Notes under the pieces: model-generated
Database searches by the model: none
Seen by the model: only the letters and a program-made list of their open reading frames with translations
Told to the model about the DNA's origin: nothing
Assembly: GCA_019915135.1 (NCBI GenBank)
Contig: JAHLMK010000012.1
Span: forward strand, 992,001 to 1,056,000
DNA: 64,000 nt
Reading direction: 5' to 3'
From: Strobilurus pachycystidiatus
Lineage: Eukaryota > Basidiomycota > Agaricomycetes > Agaricales > Physalacriaceae
Position numbers and translations under genes: made by a program
Shown here: positions 45,928 through 57,009 of the stretch, piece by piece
Position numbering within the stretch: the first letter of the stretch is position 1
Layout of the letters: every line of letters starts with the position of its first letter

Positions 45928-46133
45928 GGCCGCCAGATGGTCGTGGAGGAAGAGCAAGCTTGATGAGTCTTGATCGGCTCAATGATACTTACACGCGACC
46001 CGGCAAATCAGCGTGATGACACTCTACTTACCTTGAGAGACTGACACTGCCCATTCGAGCTCTCTCACCATTGCTGCCAATGCCAGATAGTTGGGTCGAG
46101 TTGAGTAGACTATATAAATTAAACGAAAGCCTC

Positions 46134-47399
46134 TTATAAAGTAGCCTGTACGGGCGGAATGAACTGGTTCGCCGCGGGTTCCAAAACCATGTTGGACAGA
46201 CGCTCCCGGATCTTTTGCTGCTTCCTGATCTTTCTGCGCACCTTCCTCTCCAGCTTGACGTTCTGGTACGTCTTCCGGAGAGCAACCTTCTCCTGCCGCT
46301 CCTGCTCCAACCTCAGCTTGCATTTGTACGCAGCGTCCGCCCGAGCGGCGGCCTTTGTCCGACCGTTAAGCTCCTTCAGCTCGCGCTCAATGTACTCTGC
46401 AAGCAGAGTCTTTTTGTAAGACTGGTAGGTCACCCAGCGTTCGTGGCGTTTGGCGAATCCGTGAGGGTTGGTGAGCTCTTTCTCGAGGAAGATCTCAGCC
46501 GGGTACTGGACGTCGTACTTTCCGCCGTTCATGATGGTGAGGAGGTATTCGCGCTCCGAAGGAGGCTGAGGAATTATACCACCCTCATCTTTGGGGAATG
46601 GAGGTGGCCGCCAAGTGACGCGTGCTACTTCCTCTGATGGTGTATCCCAAGGTTGAGCTGCCGACTTTGTTAGTATGGTTATGAGGTCGGAGAGTATATG
46701 GCCTACAAGAAAGGCTCGCTTTCTGCACTTGCTTGGGCCAAGGCAGCAGGACTTTCTTCCCTTTCAGGCGAGGAACGTAAGGCTCGGTCGCAGTCGCGTA
46801 GCGTTTCCAGATGAAGGCGCGTTTCTGTCGACTGTACATTGGTTGCGTGGTAGCCGTGCGTAGCGCAAACACTCTGCGCAAACCACATTAGCACATTCAC
46901 GGAAAGCTGGTGCTGAGGCTCACCGTGATAAGATAGACTGGGTTTCGCCTTTGGGCGGAGGAACCCGGTATTCGCCAATATATAGCTGACATTTGGAATA
47001 GTGGACATGGGGACCTCTTGTGTCTTCAGAGTCCTAGAGCAAAGTTCAAGCTATGATAACCACAAGACATAGTTGAATTTGACGCACGGCCGATGCCCCT
47101 GCTGTCGCACTGAAATGAACCCTGTTCGTCCAACGATTTATGGCGACAACGGTGTGCAGCGTGTTCTTCTTGTCTCCGCGCACGCGCACCTGGTCTCCGG
47201 GCACGATGTTCCAGTATTTGATGCGGTCTCGTGGAGGCACGACCTTTGGCACACTGACTTTGCCCATTTTTGCCGTTCGGTGGAGATGAAGGAGGTCGAT
47301 GGGCAGCAGGTGGCGGAACTCCTTGGTCTGCCGCGAGCTCGTCGCGAGGCTGTTGACCGAGGACGCATTCAGCTTCCATCCTCGAGTAAGGCGCGGCAT
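46134..47399 (-). CDS. MRPL40: Mitochondrial large-subunit ribosomal protein uL24m (MRPL40)
   Basis: Five coding exons in frame. MPRLTRGWKLNASS is a likely mitochondrial presequence; MGKVSVPKVVPPRDRIKYWNIVPGDQVRVRGDKK is the KOW domain of L24 proteins, continued by HTVVAINRWTNRVHF. After introns follow DTRGPHVHYSKCQLYIGEY, ATEPYVPRLKGKKVLLPWP, WDTPSEEVARVTWRPPPFP and a long basic C-terminal coiled coil (KLERKVRRKIRKQQKIRERL). The protein is part of the 54S mitochondrial ribosomal subunit near the exit tunnel. Length of about 350 residues fits fungal versions, which carry long C-terminal extensions. Confidence 0.93.
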
Positions 47400-48036
47400 T
47401 CTGGCGGGAACACAAAACTTAAAAAGCGCTGCACCTTGCTTGGTCTTGCTTCTCGGACAAGTCGGCCCGACTTCGGTAGTTTCCGCTTGCGTTCTGAAGG
47501 CGGGTGGCAGGTGCCCTCTCAACATACTTTCAGTCTTTCACCAATGACGAAATTTCTCTACGTGCGAGAGTCGATATCCACTATCGTGTGCTGCTCTTCA
47601 GCTGGGTCCGCCCCGCAAACGGTACGCTCTACATAATATTTATGGTGGGTCACCTCTCCGAACTTCATCAGCGAAGCTTTACGCAAGTCAGACACAGGTT
47701 GAAGTGGGTTGCACAGGCTGTACATGTGCGCGGAACGCGCGAACTTATTGACGCGTCATCGATTTCAGCCAGGCCAGGTCCTGCCATGCAATTGGGTCCG
47801 ACTTGGCGCAAAAGTAGGGGCCACACCGTCATACTTACACCGTCACCTCTCCGCAGTCTGCTGAACGATTTTGCACTCCGAATCACCGGCTCTTTAGATC
47901 TGTATATATAGTGCTCATTTTTTCCGATAAGGTCTTTCCAAATCACTACACCACACCAACAAGAACTTAGGATTCCTGAGTTCGAAATCACAATACACAC
48001 TATTCCCCCAGCATAACACACAACAAATCAACTTTT
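47400..48036. other. Divergent intergenic region
   Basis: 637 bases between the uL24m start and the Gly-rich gene. The only clear element is a TATA box at 47903-47910. Frames in the region are not supported. Confidence 0.55.
47903..47910 (+). promoter_or_regulatory. TATA box
   Basis: TATATATA about 127 bases before the ATG of the glycine-rich gene at 48037; suggests a strong or inducible promoter with a leader of about 90 bases. Confidence 0.5.
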
Positions 48037-48537
48037 ATGGGATCGTGTATGGGTAAACCCGACCGTTACGGAGGAGGTCCCATGGGAGGTGGTCCAATGG
48101 GTGGAGGTCGTTACGGAGGAGGTCCAATGGGAGGAGCAATGGGAGGAGGTCCAGGAATGGGCATGGGAGGTGGTCCAATGGGAGGAGGTCCAGGAATGGG
48201 CATGGGCGGCCTGGGCGGCGGTGGCGGCATGGGCGGCGGCATGATGGGCGGCGGAGGGATGATGGGCGGCGAAGGCATGGGCAGAGGTATGGGCGGCATG
48301 CATCATGGTGGTCTCATCAGCGGCTTAGTTGGCAATTTAGGTCACCATCACGGTGGAGGAGGAGGCGGATTCGGCCGACCAGGAGGTGGAGGCGGGTTTG
48401 CTGGACCGGGCGCAGGGTTTGGTGGCGGCGGCGGTGGACACCACGGCGGCGGACACCACGGCGGCGGCGGCGGACACCACGGCGGAGGAGGCGGAGGATT
48501 TGGAGGCGGAGGCGGTGGACGAGGTGGAGGCTGGTGA
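48037..48537 (+). CDS. Gly/Met/His-rich low-complexity protein with N-terminal lipidation-like motif
   Basis: A single exon of 166 residues. It starts MGSCMGKPDRY: Gly 2 with Cys 4 and a nearby Lys is the layout of N-myristoylated and palmitoylated proteins. The body is repeats of GGGPM/GGGRY/GMGMGG, then a middle segment with GLISGLVGNLG, then GGGHHGGG and GGGFGGGG repeats ending RGGGW. Aromatic residues spaced in Gly-rich sequence (GFG, GGW) recall condensate-forming or silk-like domains; paired His may bind metals. TATA box and a translated-looking start context support a real gene. No homologue function known to me. Several long frames on the other strand are by-products of the repeat and are not genes. 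Confidence 0.7.
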   Translation: MGSCMGKPDRYGGGPMGGGPMGGGRYGGGPMGGAMGGGPGMGMGGGPMGGGPGMGMGGLGGGGGMGGGMMGGGGMMGGEGMGRGMGGMHHGGLISGLVGNLGHHHGGGGGGFGRPGGGGGFAGPGAGFGGGGGGHHGGGHHGGGGGHHGGGGGGFGGGGGGRGGGW

Positions 48538-49058
48538 TCTTGTATGTTCTCCTTCTGCCATCCATATTTTTCTTGCTTATTCTTACTCGCAGCAGGACGC
48601 AGGACTTTTTCTTTCATTCTCCAACGATAGTCACTGTATTTTCATCTCGCCACTGTAGCCATACTTATGTTATTAGCCATCTTCATCGTAATCTCTAATT
48701 GGAAGCATTTCACAACATCGCTTGATTCCGCAGTGTAAAAGTGTGGCGCCGTTTGATTTGAGGCAACTCGCAGTGAGCGCTCCTGACTATGTTTTGTTGT
48801 CTCCGCGACTGACGTATGTAGTACCAGCTCCTCCGCCTGACATGTCTGACAGGCTTGACAGCTACCATTTGGTGCAGCTAGCAGATAAAGGAGTCAAGAT
48901 CGGCTCTAACTGGCGTTGAAAGTGGCGTCGATCGACACGACGTCATCTTTACGCACAGGAATCCATCTCGTTAAAAGCCATTTGGCCCACCCCTTCATCC
49001 ACTTCCTTAACACCTTCCGCACTCTCTACACCAACGCAACTCTCTATCACTTTTGAAC
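48538..49058. other. Intergenic region
   Basis: 521 bases: the 3' end of the Gly-rich gene and promoter of the coiled-coil gene. A short frame at 48722-48919 has no support. Confidence 0.55.
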
Positions 49059-49774
49059 ATGGGTCTTTTCAGCTCCCCCTCTCCTATCGAAAAGGAAGAG
49101 AAGAAGATTCTAAAGGAGGGCAAAAGCGAGGACTCAAATGTCAAGCACTCCTTGAAGGATCTTACACACCTCGAGAAGGACGTGCAGAAAGCGCACAAGG
49201 TCAGCCTTCATCCCACCTACTGCCCGCATCTACCTACAGATCACCCTAGGCGCACGACTCAGCTGAGCACGCGTTACACAAAAACGAGAAGAAGGAGCAT
49301 TCCGCCTTGAATGCCATGAACAAGGCAGCCGCTGCTCACGATGTGGCTTCCGTCAAGCTTTCCGATGCCCAGAAAGATCTGCAGGTAATTAGATGGCTTA
49401 TATCTCCCAGGTAACATTGGCTCACCCCTCATTTACATAGGTCAAAGACCAGCGCGAGAGCAAGCTGCACGCTAACCTGGAGGCAAAGAAGGCGGAAATA
49501 GAAGGCGTGGTTTCAAAACAGAAGGCGCACAATGTACGCTTTCTCATCCAGTTTGTCTTGACCTCATGCTTAGTTCGTTTGTTCGCAGGAAGCAAGGGAG
49601 GCGAGGATTGCCGAGCTTAACCATGACCGAGAGGCCAGCAAGGCCGGCGATACGCAGGCTCCCGTTGGGTCTGCTGTTGGCACTGCTGCATCTCCTACCA
49701 GTGCCACTGAAGCGACACCCTCTACCACTACGAGTAGTGATCCAGCCGCACCCGCACCGGCTTCTGCCACCTGA
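49059..49774 (+). CDS. Small charged coiled-coil protein with N-terminal MGLFSS
   Basis: Four exons (first 49059-49199; last ends 49774) give about 160 residues. MGLFSSPSP again starts with Gly 2 and Ser 6, a good N-myristoylation consensus. The centre is a long K/E/A-rich helix (EEKKILKEGKSE, LKDLTHLEKDVQKAHK, LHKNEKKEHSALNAMNKAAAAHD, KLHANLEAKKAEIEGVVSKQKAHN, EAREARIAELNHDRE), the tail is A/T/S/P-rich and disordered. Fungal relatives are sometimes annotated as DNA-binding Ncp1-like, but there is no recognisable DNA-binding motif here. Membrane-attached structural or eisosome-like role is possible, purely inference. The acceptor of the first intron (near 49260-49265) has two in-frame choices. 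Confidence 0.7.
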
Positions 49775-50117
49775 TTCACCATAAAGCCTTATGAACGACA
49801 TGATTTCACGTTTGCGACACTGTGTACCTACTTTAGTGATGGATCGATACCTCTTTTTGTAAACCTAGTGGCTGAATATGTAGTATATAATGCTATATCT
49901 TGATATATTCAACTGGCAGAACCGGAATACTGAGTGCAAGGAGGCGTAAAGCAGGTCATCCAGCGCGTTCAGCTGGCCAGCTCTTCGTCCCAATAAGGAC
50001 ATTCGCACTTGGATCTGAACATCATAAGCTTGAAGCTTGATCGACTGACCTCGCCTATCTCACGTTAGTATCACATTCTGATCCGTCCACCTAGGTCTCC
50101 ATATCTTCGCTTGAAGT
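49775..50117. other. Intergenic region
   Basis: 343 bases with AT-rich 3' sequence; nothing else seen. Confidence 0.55.
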
Positions 50118-51343
50118 ATGCTACACAACAAACGGCCGAGGAAGCCATCTGCCACCATTTCTGACAACGACGAATCCCAAGCTCGTACCAAAGTGGCCAA
50201 ACTGTCTCCGACCCCCAGTCACGGTGTTCCTGCCAGTCCCACGATACCAACTGGCGCGAAAAGCATGGCACGTCCAGGTCGCCTTTCTCTGCGCTCGCGT
50301 AACAAATATACACACTAAACGCTGACACGTAGATTTATTTGCCATCTGCGCGTCGCCATGCTGGCCCAGTGTAGCCAATATCTCAACCATTGTCGTTTTG
50401 TGAGTCTCACCTTTAGCCATCCTTGACATAAGTACGTGACATTGGCTTGATAGCGGTGATTCCTATAGTGCTGCCCCTCATCGTCAAAAATGGGTTCGTC
50501 TTCTCTATCACAGCTTTCTTGGGGAGCTCACTCAGGCCAGTACAGGTTGGGTACTTGTTCGAGGATCCCATTTTCGGCAGAAATCCTACAGTGCAGAACC
50601 ATGCCAATGCAGGCGACACGGTCGAAGATGATTTAGAGGGCCAGTTGAACGCCTTCTCGTCTGGCAATACAGGTACTACAACAACTACGCCAAGATACGA
50701 CGTGATTTATGGTGCGCGCGTCTCGAAAATATGCACAGGAAATCTGATTCGATGGGGGCACTGACAGTCCTTTGGCTTGGTATCAACGACTGCTAGTACG
50801 TAGCCTGTGTTGTTGACTCGACTGAGCACGCTCGTTGACCATATTTTGAGAAGCCAAAGCGACATCGATGATCTCCAGGAACTCGTAGAACGTGTCATAG
50901 AAGCCCTTGACACGCTGTACGTCGCAAAAGCGCGTAACTTTCTCCTACTCGACGTTCCGCCTCTCGAGCGAACACCAGGAGGCACGTAAATATCTGAGCA
51001 AGTCAATGTCTCCCCCCCATTTATGCCTCTCCTAACAGCCTCCGCATCCGAAAAACTCGCAGAAGCCTGTGCACTTTGGAACTCTACCCTCATACGCCGA
51101 TGTAAGGAATGGGCAGGGGAAAACAGCCGCGCGAATGTCCTGCTGTTCTCGGCACACGATGCTCTGTCGCGTGTTCTTGATGATCCTTCGGAATACGACT
51201 TCCAGAGGGAAGATGTCGAGGAGGCCGGCGGTGCGATATGGGCAGACGAGCTTCACTTGACGCCAGAGATTCATCGCATTCTGGCAGAGCAACTGCGTGA
51301 CGCGTTCGCGAGTCTCCCATCGTCGGAGCCCGGTGGGTTCTGA
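50118..51343 (+). CDS. GDSL esterase, carbohydrate esterase family 16-like
   Basis: Seven or so exons, about 330 residues, reconstructed from splice signals. Block I is STIVVFGDSYSAAP (nucleophile Ser; split by an intron within FGDS), block II-like HANAGDTVEDDLEGQL, block III VLWLGINDC, then EALDTLYVAKARNFLLLDVPPLERTP, and the catalytic Asp/His at WADELHLTPEIHRILAE (D-x2-H). These fit fungal GDSL/CE16 acetylesterases. Unlike secreted CE16 enzymes the N-terminus (M-LHNKRPRKPSATISDNDE) is polar with a KRPRK nuclear-signal-like stretch and no signal peptide. One intron near 50981 seems to be GC-AG (GAG|GCACGT). The wrong start or a missed exon is possible; the catalytic core is clear. Confidence 0.82.
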
Positions 51344-51707
51344 TAGTTTGTGCCTCGGAAATTGTCCAGCCAGTCACTGAGAAAGGTCAGAACGATGTGT
51401 ACTGTACGTGACACATGAATAGTAGGAAGGGTTGTAGACACATCAGCACATGTGAAGATACTTGATTATGCAAATTTAAAGATGTTTGTATTAGTTCGTT
51501 TTGAGTCGGTCAATGCTTAGGTATGGATGGGTGGGGTGGGCTATCTAGACGAACGGAATGCGTCTATCTTGGAAAACAGTATGTAAATGCAATGCAGAGG
51601 GACGTTGTGAAACCACAGCTTCTAAAAATACAGTCTAAATGAGCGAGAAATCAAGAACCGTTATCATCAAGCAAGCACGAAGCCAGAAAAGGGCGGAAGG
51701 GAGGGCA
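51344..51707. other. Convergent intergenic region
   Basis: 364 bases between two convergent stop codons. No gene evidence. Confidence 0.55.
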
Positions 51708-54691
51708 TTAACCGTCCATGCCGCGCATGATGGCTTTGCGACCTTTGCTCTTGCGCTGCCTGAGGCTAACCCCTCTCCGTGCTGCCAAAGGCGGCAAGAA
51801 TCCAAGTGACGGCTTCATGTTCTCCACAGGTGCTTCCGGAAGTGATGCACCAGCATCCACGTCGGCACTGCTGTCATATGGTCCCAATCCTGGCAGTCCA
51901 GGCGAAGGCGGCGGGACGTAGGTCATGGTCTCCGAATCGCCGTACACGATAGGCATGGGAGGCTCGTATCCGATAATCCCGAGCTGTCGGCAGTAAAACT
52001 GTACCGCAGCATGGAAGGCCGTCTTGCGTGCATTTCGCAAACCCCAATCTTGCCAAGTGCTGCAGCAGGTGGATCAACGCGATGGAGAAGGACGACGGCA
52101 ATTGAACGTACCCGTTATGCAGACAACCTATGGTAAGCTCGAGGTATCGCTGATTTGCTATGTTCTGCAAGACGACAGATGTGGCGGGCTCATACCACCG
52201 TTTCTCCTCGGTTGACAGCCATTCATTCATGCAACGCTCGAGTTCGTCGAGCTTTTCCAGCGGTGTTCGCCAATCGATTTGAATAGTACAATTCTCGAAC
52301 ATTTTCTGCAGGATTGTTAAACGATGTTGGCATTGCATCAAGGAGTGAGAGCTTACACCGCTGCGACGGACATTCGTTCTAATTGTTGATCAGCACAGTG
52401 AGTATTGTGACGCCAACAGCAAGAACTCACATGAACTTGGAGAATAGCTGGCTGTTGAAGTAATAGGTTTCCGTTCCATCGACGCGCGTGAAGATTGTAG
52501 CGAACAGACCCATTTTCTTGACCACCAAATTCTCCGCTAAAAGTGCAGATTTCAGACAAAATTTGCAACCTCGCACGACAATACTCACCGTCGATAAAAC
52601 AGCGATCACCAGTGTCGAACGGACTAGGTAACAACATGAGAGAGGAACTCGACATGGTAAGTAGATCGTGCTTACTGTGTAACGAACAAGAACATGATTG
52701 CGTCAAAAGCGCTCGAGGCGGAACTCTTGAAGATGAAACTGGCACCGATACCGATGGTGTAGACACTGGTCAGGCTGTCCCCGACCTCGACGCCGAAGAT
52801 GCTCAGACTGATAAAGAAGAGGATGACAAGGGCGAAGAAAAGTAGGATGTGATCCAGAGTCTGAAGGGCTTGACCGACGTCGCGCATGGATCGCGCCAAG
52901 AATCGTCGCTCCTTGTACACTTTGACCAGCGTGTGCTTGACCTCCCCACGCGATATGTCACCGTTGTTGTCCTTGTCGAAGACCCTAAAAGCTTCCTCCG
53001 CCGCGTCGTGAGTAGGGAAAGCTGGATAGAAGTCGGAAGGAAGGAGGAACGTCCTCCCCGCGTTGTGCGGCCGGAATTTGTTGTAGATGCTCCTCGCTAG
53101 ATGCTTCGCTTCTTCCACAGTCCCAGATCCACCACTCAAAATACCAGCAGTCTTCTCATTGGACTCGTCGCCCTTGATGTTACGAGCGTCGTGCAATACG
53201 GCAGATTTGAGGACTTTAGCAGCCTGGGCAATGGTCTCTCCTGCATTCATGCCCGACTCGTCCGAGCTGCGACGCGACTCTGCGATTGGAGGATAGCGAT
53301 GCAGACCAGATGGTGTCATGGGGCGGGAATCTGGACCGACTGGAGAGTTCTCGTTGAAGATGCCCATCTCAGCGGATTCGACGGTTCCGTCGGTCGGGTG
53401 CCGCGACTTGGCACCAAACCATCCCGAGGAGTTACGTTTCGCCTTGCCCTTCTTCCGCCCACCGACCATCGTGCGATCCGTGTCTTCCGTATCCCCCATG
53501 TTGCCATCGTCGGGTGTTCCCCAATCGAATGGCCCTTTCTCTGCAAATGGGGTCGTGAACAGAGGGGTGCGAAGGCCCGAGCGCAGTCCGGAGCGAGAAG
53601 GTCCTTTCGGTCGATAGTCTCGCAGTTTTTCTATGACAGGCAATGCAGTGGTAATGGCGTCGATACGGTCCTTGAAAGCGACGCGATGGAAGGAGAACGC
53701 GATGGCATGTGAGAGCATCTTCTGGATACAGACGACAAGTGCGAAGAAGAACAGGAACTCTATCACTTGAGAGACGCGTGGGGTGTATGCTGCGCGACTC
53801 GCGGAACCATCGGTGGTGTCGAAGAGGTTGTAGATGTGGCCAAAGATGATGACCCAGCTTGCCCAGCCACTAGCCGCGTATAGAACCGGTTTGAAAGTGT
53901 TCTTGACCGAAGCGTACATTTCTAAGCGCGACTTGACCACCTCAGAGACGTGTCCCCACGCAGCCATGATGATAAAACGAATGACGATGGGTATGAGATC
54001 GACGATGAGGGCGAGATACCAGGATATGAGGAGGTTCGCGGCAGCCCAGAAGAGCCATGCCTGGACGTTTTGTTCGACATAATGGCGATGGTCGGTAGGA
54101 TTCTTCTTGTACCAGTAAAAGTGAACCAGAATACCCGGAGTGACTATAAGCCCCGCGAGAAAAGTGGACCCAATGAGGGAGGAGAACAGCAGGGTGATCA
54201 CACTAACATAACTTGAGCTCTGAACTCATCAGACGCAACGACCAGACTTACCGTTTGAGTGTCCACCTTTTATCTTGTTGCTTGAGGCCCATTCTCTCCT
54301 CAAACTTGGCTTCCTCGTCGCCCAGATCTTCTTCTCCACTCCAGTCGTAGTCGTACTCATCCTCAGTCGCGGCCATGGACGCGGGGCGCGAGTGCGTTTC
54401 CTCAGGAAAGTATGAGGCGGGATGACCCTTGAGTTCCTCCGGATAATGCACAGTCGGCTGCTTGCGCTCGTGCGAAGGCGAGCCGCCACTTTCCATGATC
54501 TCCTCTGCGTCTGCCATATTTGTTCGCGACCGGTACGCAGGGCTGGGCGGGTACTGGTATACCGAGTCTTGTGAGTGTGGCTGCACGAACAGCTCTTGGT
54601 GGAGATTGGAGGAGCTGGCCTCAGGACGATATGGTGGAGAGGCAAGAGGGAGATCCTCCTGGGATGTCGACAAGAAGCCGTCCGACTGCAT
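51708..54691 (-). CDS. Mechanosensitive ion channel of the MscS family with EF-hand (fungal Msy1/Msy2 type)
   Basis: About eight exons, total near 870 residues. Exon 1 (MQSDGFLSTSQED...) is a long disordered cytosolic tail. The big exon 52672-54201 holds four hydrophobic helices (SSLIGSTFLAGLIVTPGILVH, WLFWAAANLLISWYLALIVDLIPIV, ASGWASWVIIFGHIYNLF, VIEFLFFFALVVCIQKML), a disordered loop, then an EF-hand with FDKDNNGDISRGE as the Ca2+ loop and helices LDHILLFFALVILFFISLSIFGV and TIGIGASFIFKSSASSAFDAIMFLFV, which match the pore-lining TM3 of MscS. Next exons encode SPFDTGDRCFIDGENLVVKKMGLFATIF (beta domain) and the C-terminal alpha/beta vestibule. In S. pombe such channels lie in the ER and control Ca2+ after hypo-osmotic shock. 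Confidence 0.93.
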
Positions 54692-55158
54692 GGCCTGTCA
54701 AATGGAGCCGCGAAGCGCGATAATGAAAGTAGCACTGCTCACGCGGGCCAAGTGCGGAATATTTTCGTCCGGGTCACTTGTGGCACTTATGTATTCGATC
54801 TTCCTCGCCCCTGTCTGTTGTCATGCACACACTTGATGTCATTCCGTTCCCAGAAAGGTGCGTTGGCCGCCTGGTCTCAGCTCGAAAACATACCATATGT
54901 ACAGTAAACGTATACATACTAACCGCAACATACCCAATATTGCATGCCCTAGTTGCTTGGACCGCTCATTGGTGCGAAATGCGAGGTAAAGCTTGAGTTG
55001 GAGCTCACGTCCGCTTCTTTTCATTCCCGTTCTGCCTGCCACGCTTAGCGTCAAAATACCCCACAACAGCAGGCAATCACGTCCTTGACTGTCCTTAGAG
55101 GAGTCAACTGGGCCTGAAGTCGGCTTCAAGATCAAAAATAGTTCAAAGGACGACGCGC
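54692..55158. other. Intergenic region
   Basis: Promoter side of the channel gene. Overlapping short frames on both strands have no domain or splice support. Confidence 0.5.
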
Positions 55159-55740
55159 TTATTTCAACGTTGAGGCGCTTTGAAGTACAGCGGTATACAT
55201 GTGGTAGCCAGGCAAGTGTCTTCCGATTCTGAACATCTCACCAGAAGGAGCCAGATAGCCGAGTTGAGTTGACAGATCCTTCTGATCCATCTCCACCTCT
55301 TGCAGGAGCTCCCCACTTGAAGACTGGAGCATGATACATTCAATTGCAACAAAATCACGGATCCGTTCTCGACCAGATGCGGCGCAGTGTCAGCCAAGTA
55401 TAGCCTCGTTCCAGGTATCTAGCAAGCCGTATGGGTCCATGCAAAGCGAAGGCGCACTGAAGGACCGTCGCGCCTTCCCACGTCCAAATTTCAGACTGAA
55501 CTCAAAATTCACATACCAAGCGAGCATATGCATGCAGTTACAAGACTCACAACAGCAACTGCAGTTCAGATTCAGTGTAGCACTAATGACCAGATTTTGG
55601 AGACCGGCAGAGTGTAAAGCCCAAGGTGAGTAAGCGATGGCATTCTCCGATAGTGACATCCGCAAGCGCCACAAGTCACAACTGCGGAGAGTGTGTCGGG
55701 GGCCGATGACTTTCTTTCGCTGAGACGTCATGACAAACAT
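55159..55740 (-). pseudogene. Possible remnant exons of an unrecognised protein
   Basis: On the minus strand a stretch ending at a TAA at 55159-55161 reads as a good protein end: SGRERIRDFVAIECIMLQ, SSSGELLQEVEMDQKDL, APSGEMFRIGRHLPGYHMY, but it has an in-frame TGA shortly upstream and no splice acceptor that restores a frame. A second stretch at about 55430-55700 has leucine-rich segments (LWRLRMSLSE, GLQNLVISATLNLNC). They may be fragments of an F-box/LRR-like gene that has decayed. No function assigned. Confidence 0.3.
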
Positions 55741-55894
55741 ACTTAGCCATAAAGGACAGAGGAGGGATCGGCGTGCGCCGCAGGGACTAGAGGGTCCAAG
55801 CTTGTGTATGAACAATAAAGAGAGTAGAAAGAATGCCTGAGTCGTGTCCAAAGAATATGCATAGTGAAGGGCAAACAAGAAATTTGATACTTAT

Positions 55895-56780
55895 CACGGA
55901 CCGAGGTGACAACAAGAACCTGGTATGCGTCCATGGAGGCGTTTATTTAGACTACTGCATTGATGTCGTCAGTGAAAGACCTCGGAAACTGGTACGTTTC
56001 GTGGGCACCTCAAAACTTGGTAGAGAGACAGAGTTCCCCTGCTTGCGACCTTGAGATATAACGTCTCGTCCAGGACCCATGCAGGAAATCCAAAAACCGC
56101 GTGGATCTTCGCTGAGCTGCTGGAAGTCCTTAACCAACTCGATGACCTCCAGAGGTGGCAGGCCATTTCCGTTCAGATATGTATTCGTGATAGTCAAGCA
56201 GTCGATTTGACGGTCAATTTTGGTTTCCGAGCGCGGCTCCCAGAGAGGATTGATGCCGAGCACCTCGACGAAGTGCTTGTGGATGAGCTTCATGGTAGCG
56301 GGGGTGTCGATACTGGGTACGCGGTAGCCGTCAATTGCAAGGTCATAAGACGAGCAGAGGACAATCATTTCGGGATGTTGTGACTCGAGGAACGCAGTGA
56401 GCTCTTCCTCGCTCATGTCCATCCAAAGTTGAGTTTCGGAGGTGTTTAGTGTATACCACGATGGACCTTGAGGCCGCGAGGAAGGGTTTCTAAGCGCGCC
56501 ACTGCTTCAAGTGCCTTATGGACCCCATTCTGACAAGGATTATGAGTTAGTGTCGTCTGCTAGTCGCGATGAGTATGAGAACGCACAAGAAACCCTGTCC
56601 CATTGGACCCAGGCCGCAAGTCAGAAGGAAATTCTTGGATGAGAGATGTCAGAGCGCCTGACTTCATGTTGCGAGAAAAGCAAACAGATATGGCTGGCCT
56701 ATGGTTTGATAGTTTCACTCCCTCACATGAACTGTAAAGAATAACTTTCAGGAAGCACGAAGAGTGGCTCACGCGAGTAT
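55895..56780 (-). repeat. Dispersed repeat copy 2 (inverted partner of about 660-1610)
   Basis: The reverse strand matches copy 1 from CGTGAGCCACTCTT down to CCTCCATGGACGCA, including a 57-base intron at 56530-56586 in the same position and phase. Ends are approximate. Confidence 0.65.
55952..56667 (-). pseudogene. Broken paralogue of the gene at 807-1475
   Basis: Exon 1 (56587-56667, MKSGALTSLIQEF...) and the intron 56530-56586 are intact. In exon 2 the frame reaches a TAA after VHRGIH, where copy 1 has a Tyr codon, and a single-base deletion follows near GGATGGACATGAG. Beyond that the original frame resumes as a long open stretch (SEEELTAFLESQHPE to SLTTSMQ). Two independent lesions relative to copy 1 argue for a pseudogene, unless an alternative 45-base intron removes both, which I consider less likely. 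Confidence 0.55.
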
Positions 56781-57009
56781 CATATCCTAGTGAGGATTGG
56801 TGGACCAAACGCTTATTCAATGGTAAAAGGACGTTTCAAGACAATAACTGTCGAGGCCAGCGTTACAGGTTTAGATTTGATAGCACGCCTGACGGTGAGT
56901 GAAAGAGACTCGGGGATGCCTCGATCGTGCCGGAAGTGTTTGCCAAACACGACAAACAGGCGCTTCTGGCCCAAAAAAATTCCACGACCTATCCCCGACG
57001 CGTTGGACG

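Noticed and set aside
48111..48617. Proline-rich and alanine-rich frames on the minus strand
   Set aside because: They are the complements of GGN repeats in the glycine-rich gene; no independent start context or splice support.
53101..53712. 203-residue plus-strand frame
   Set aside because: Lies antisense within the large exon of the EF-hand MscS channel and has no motif.
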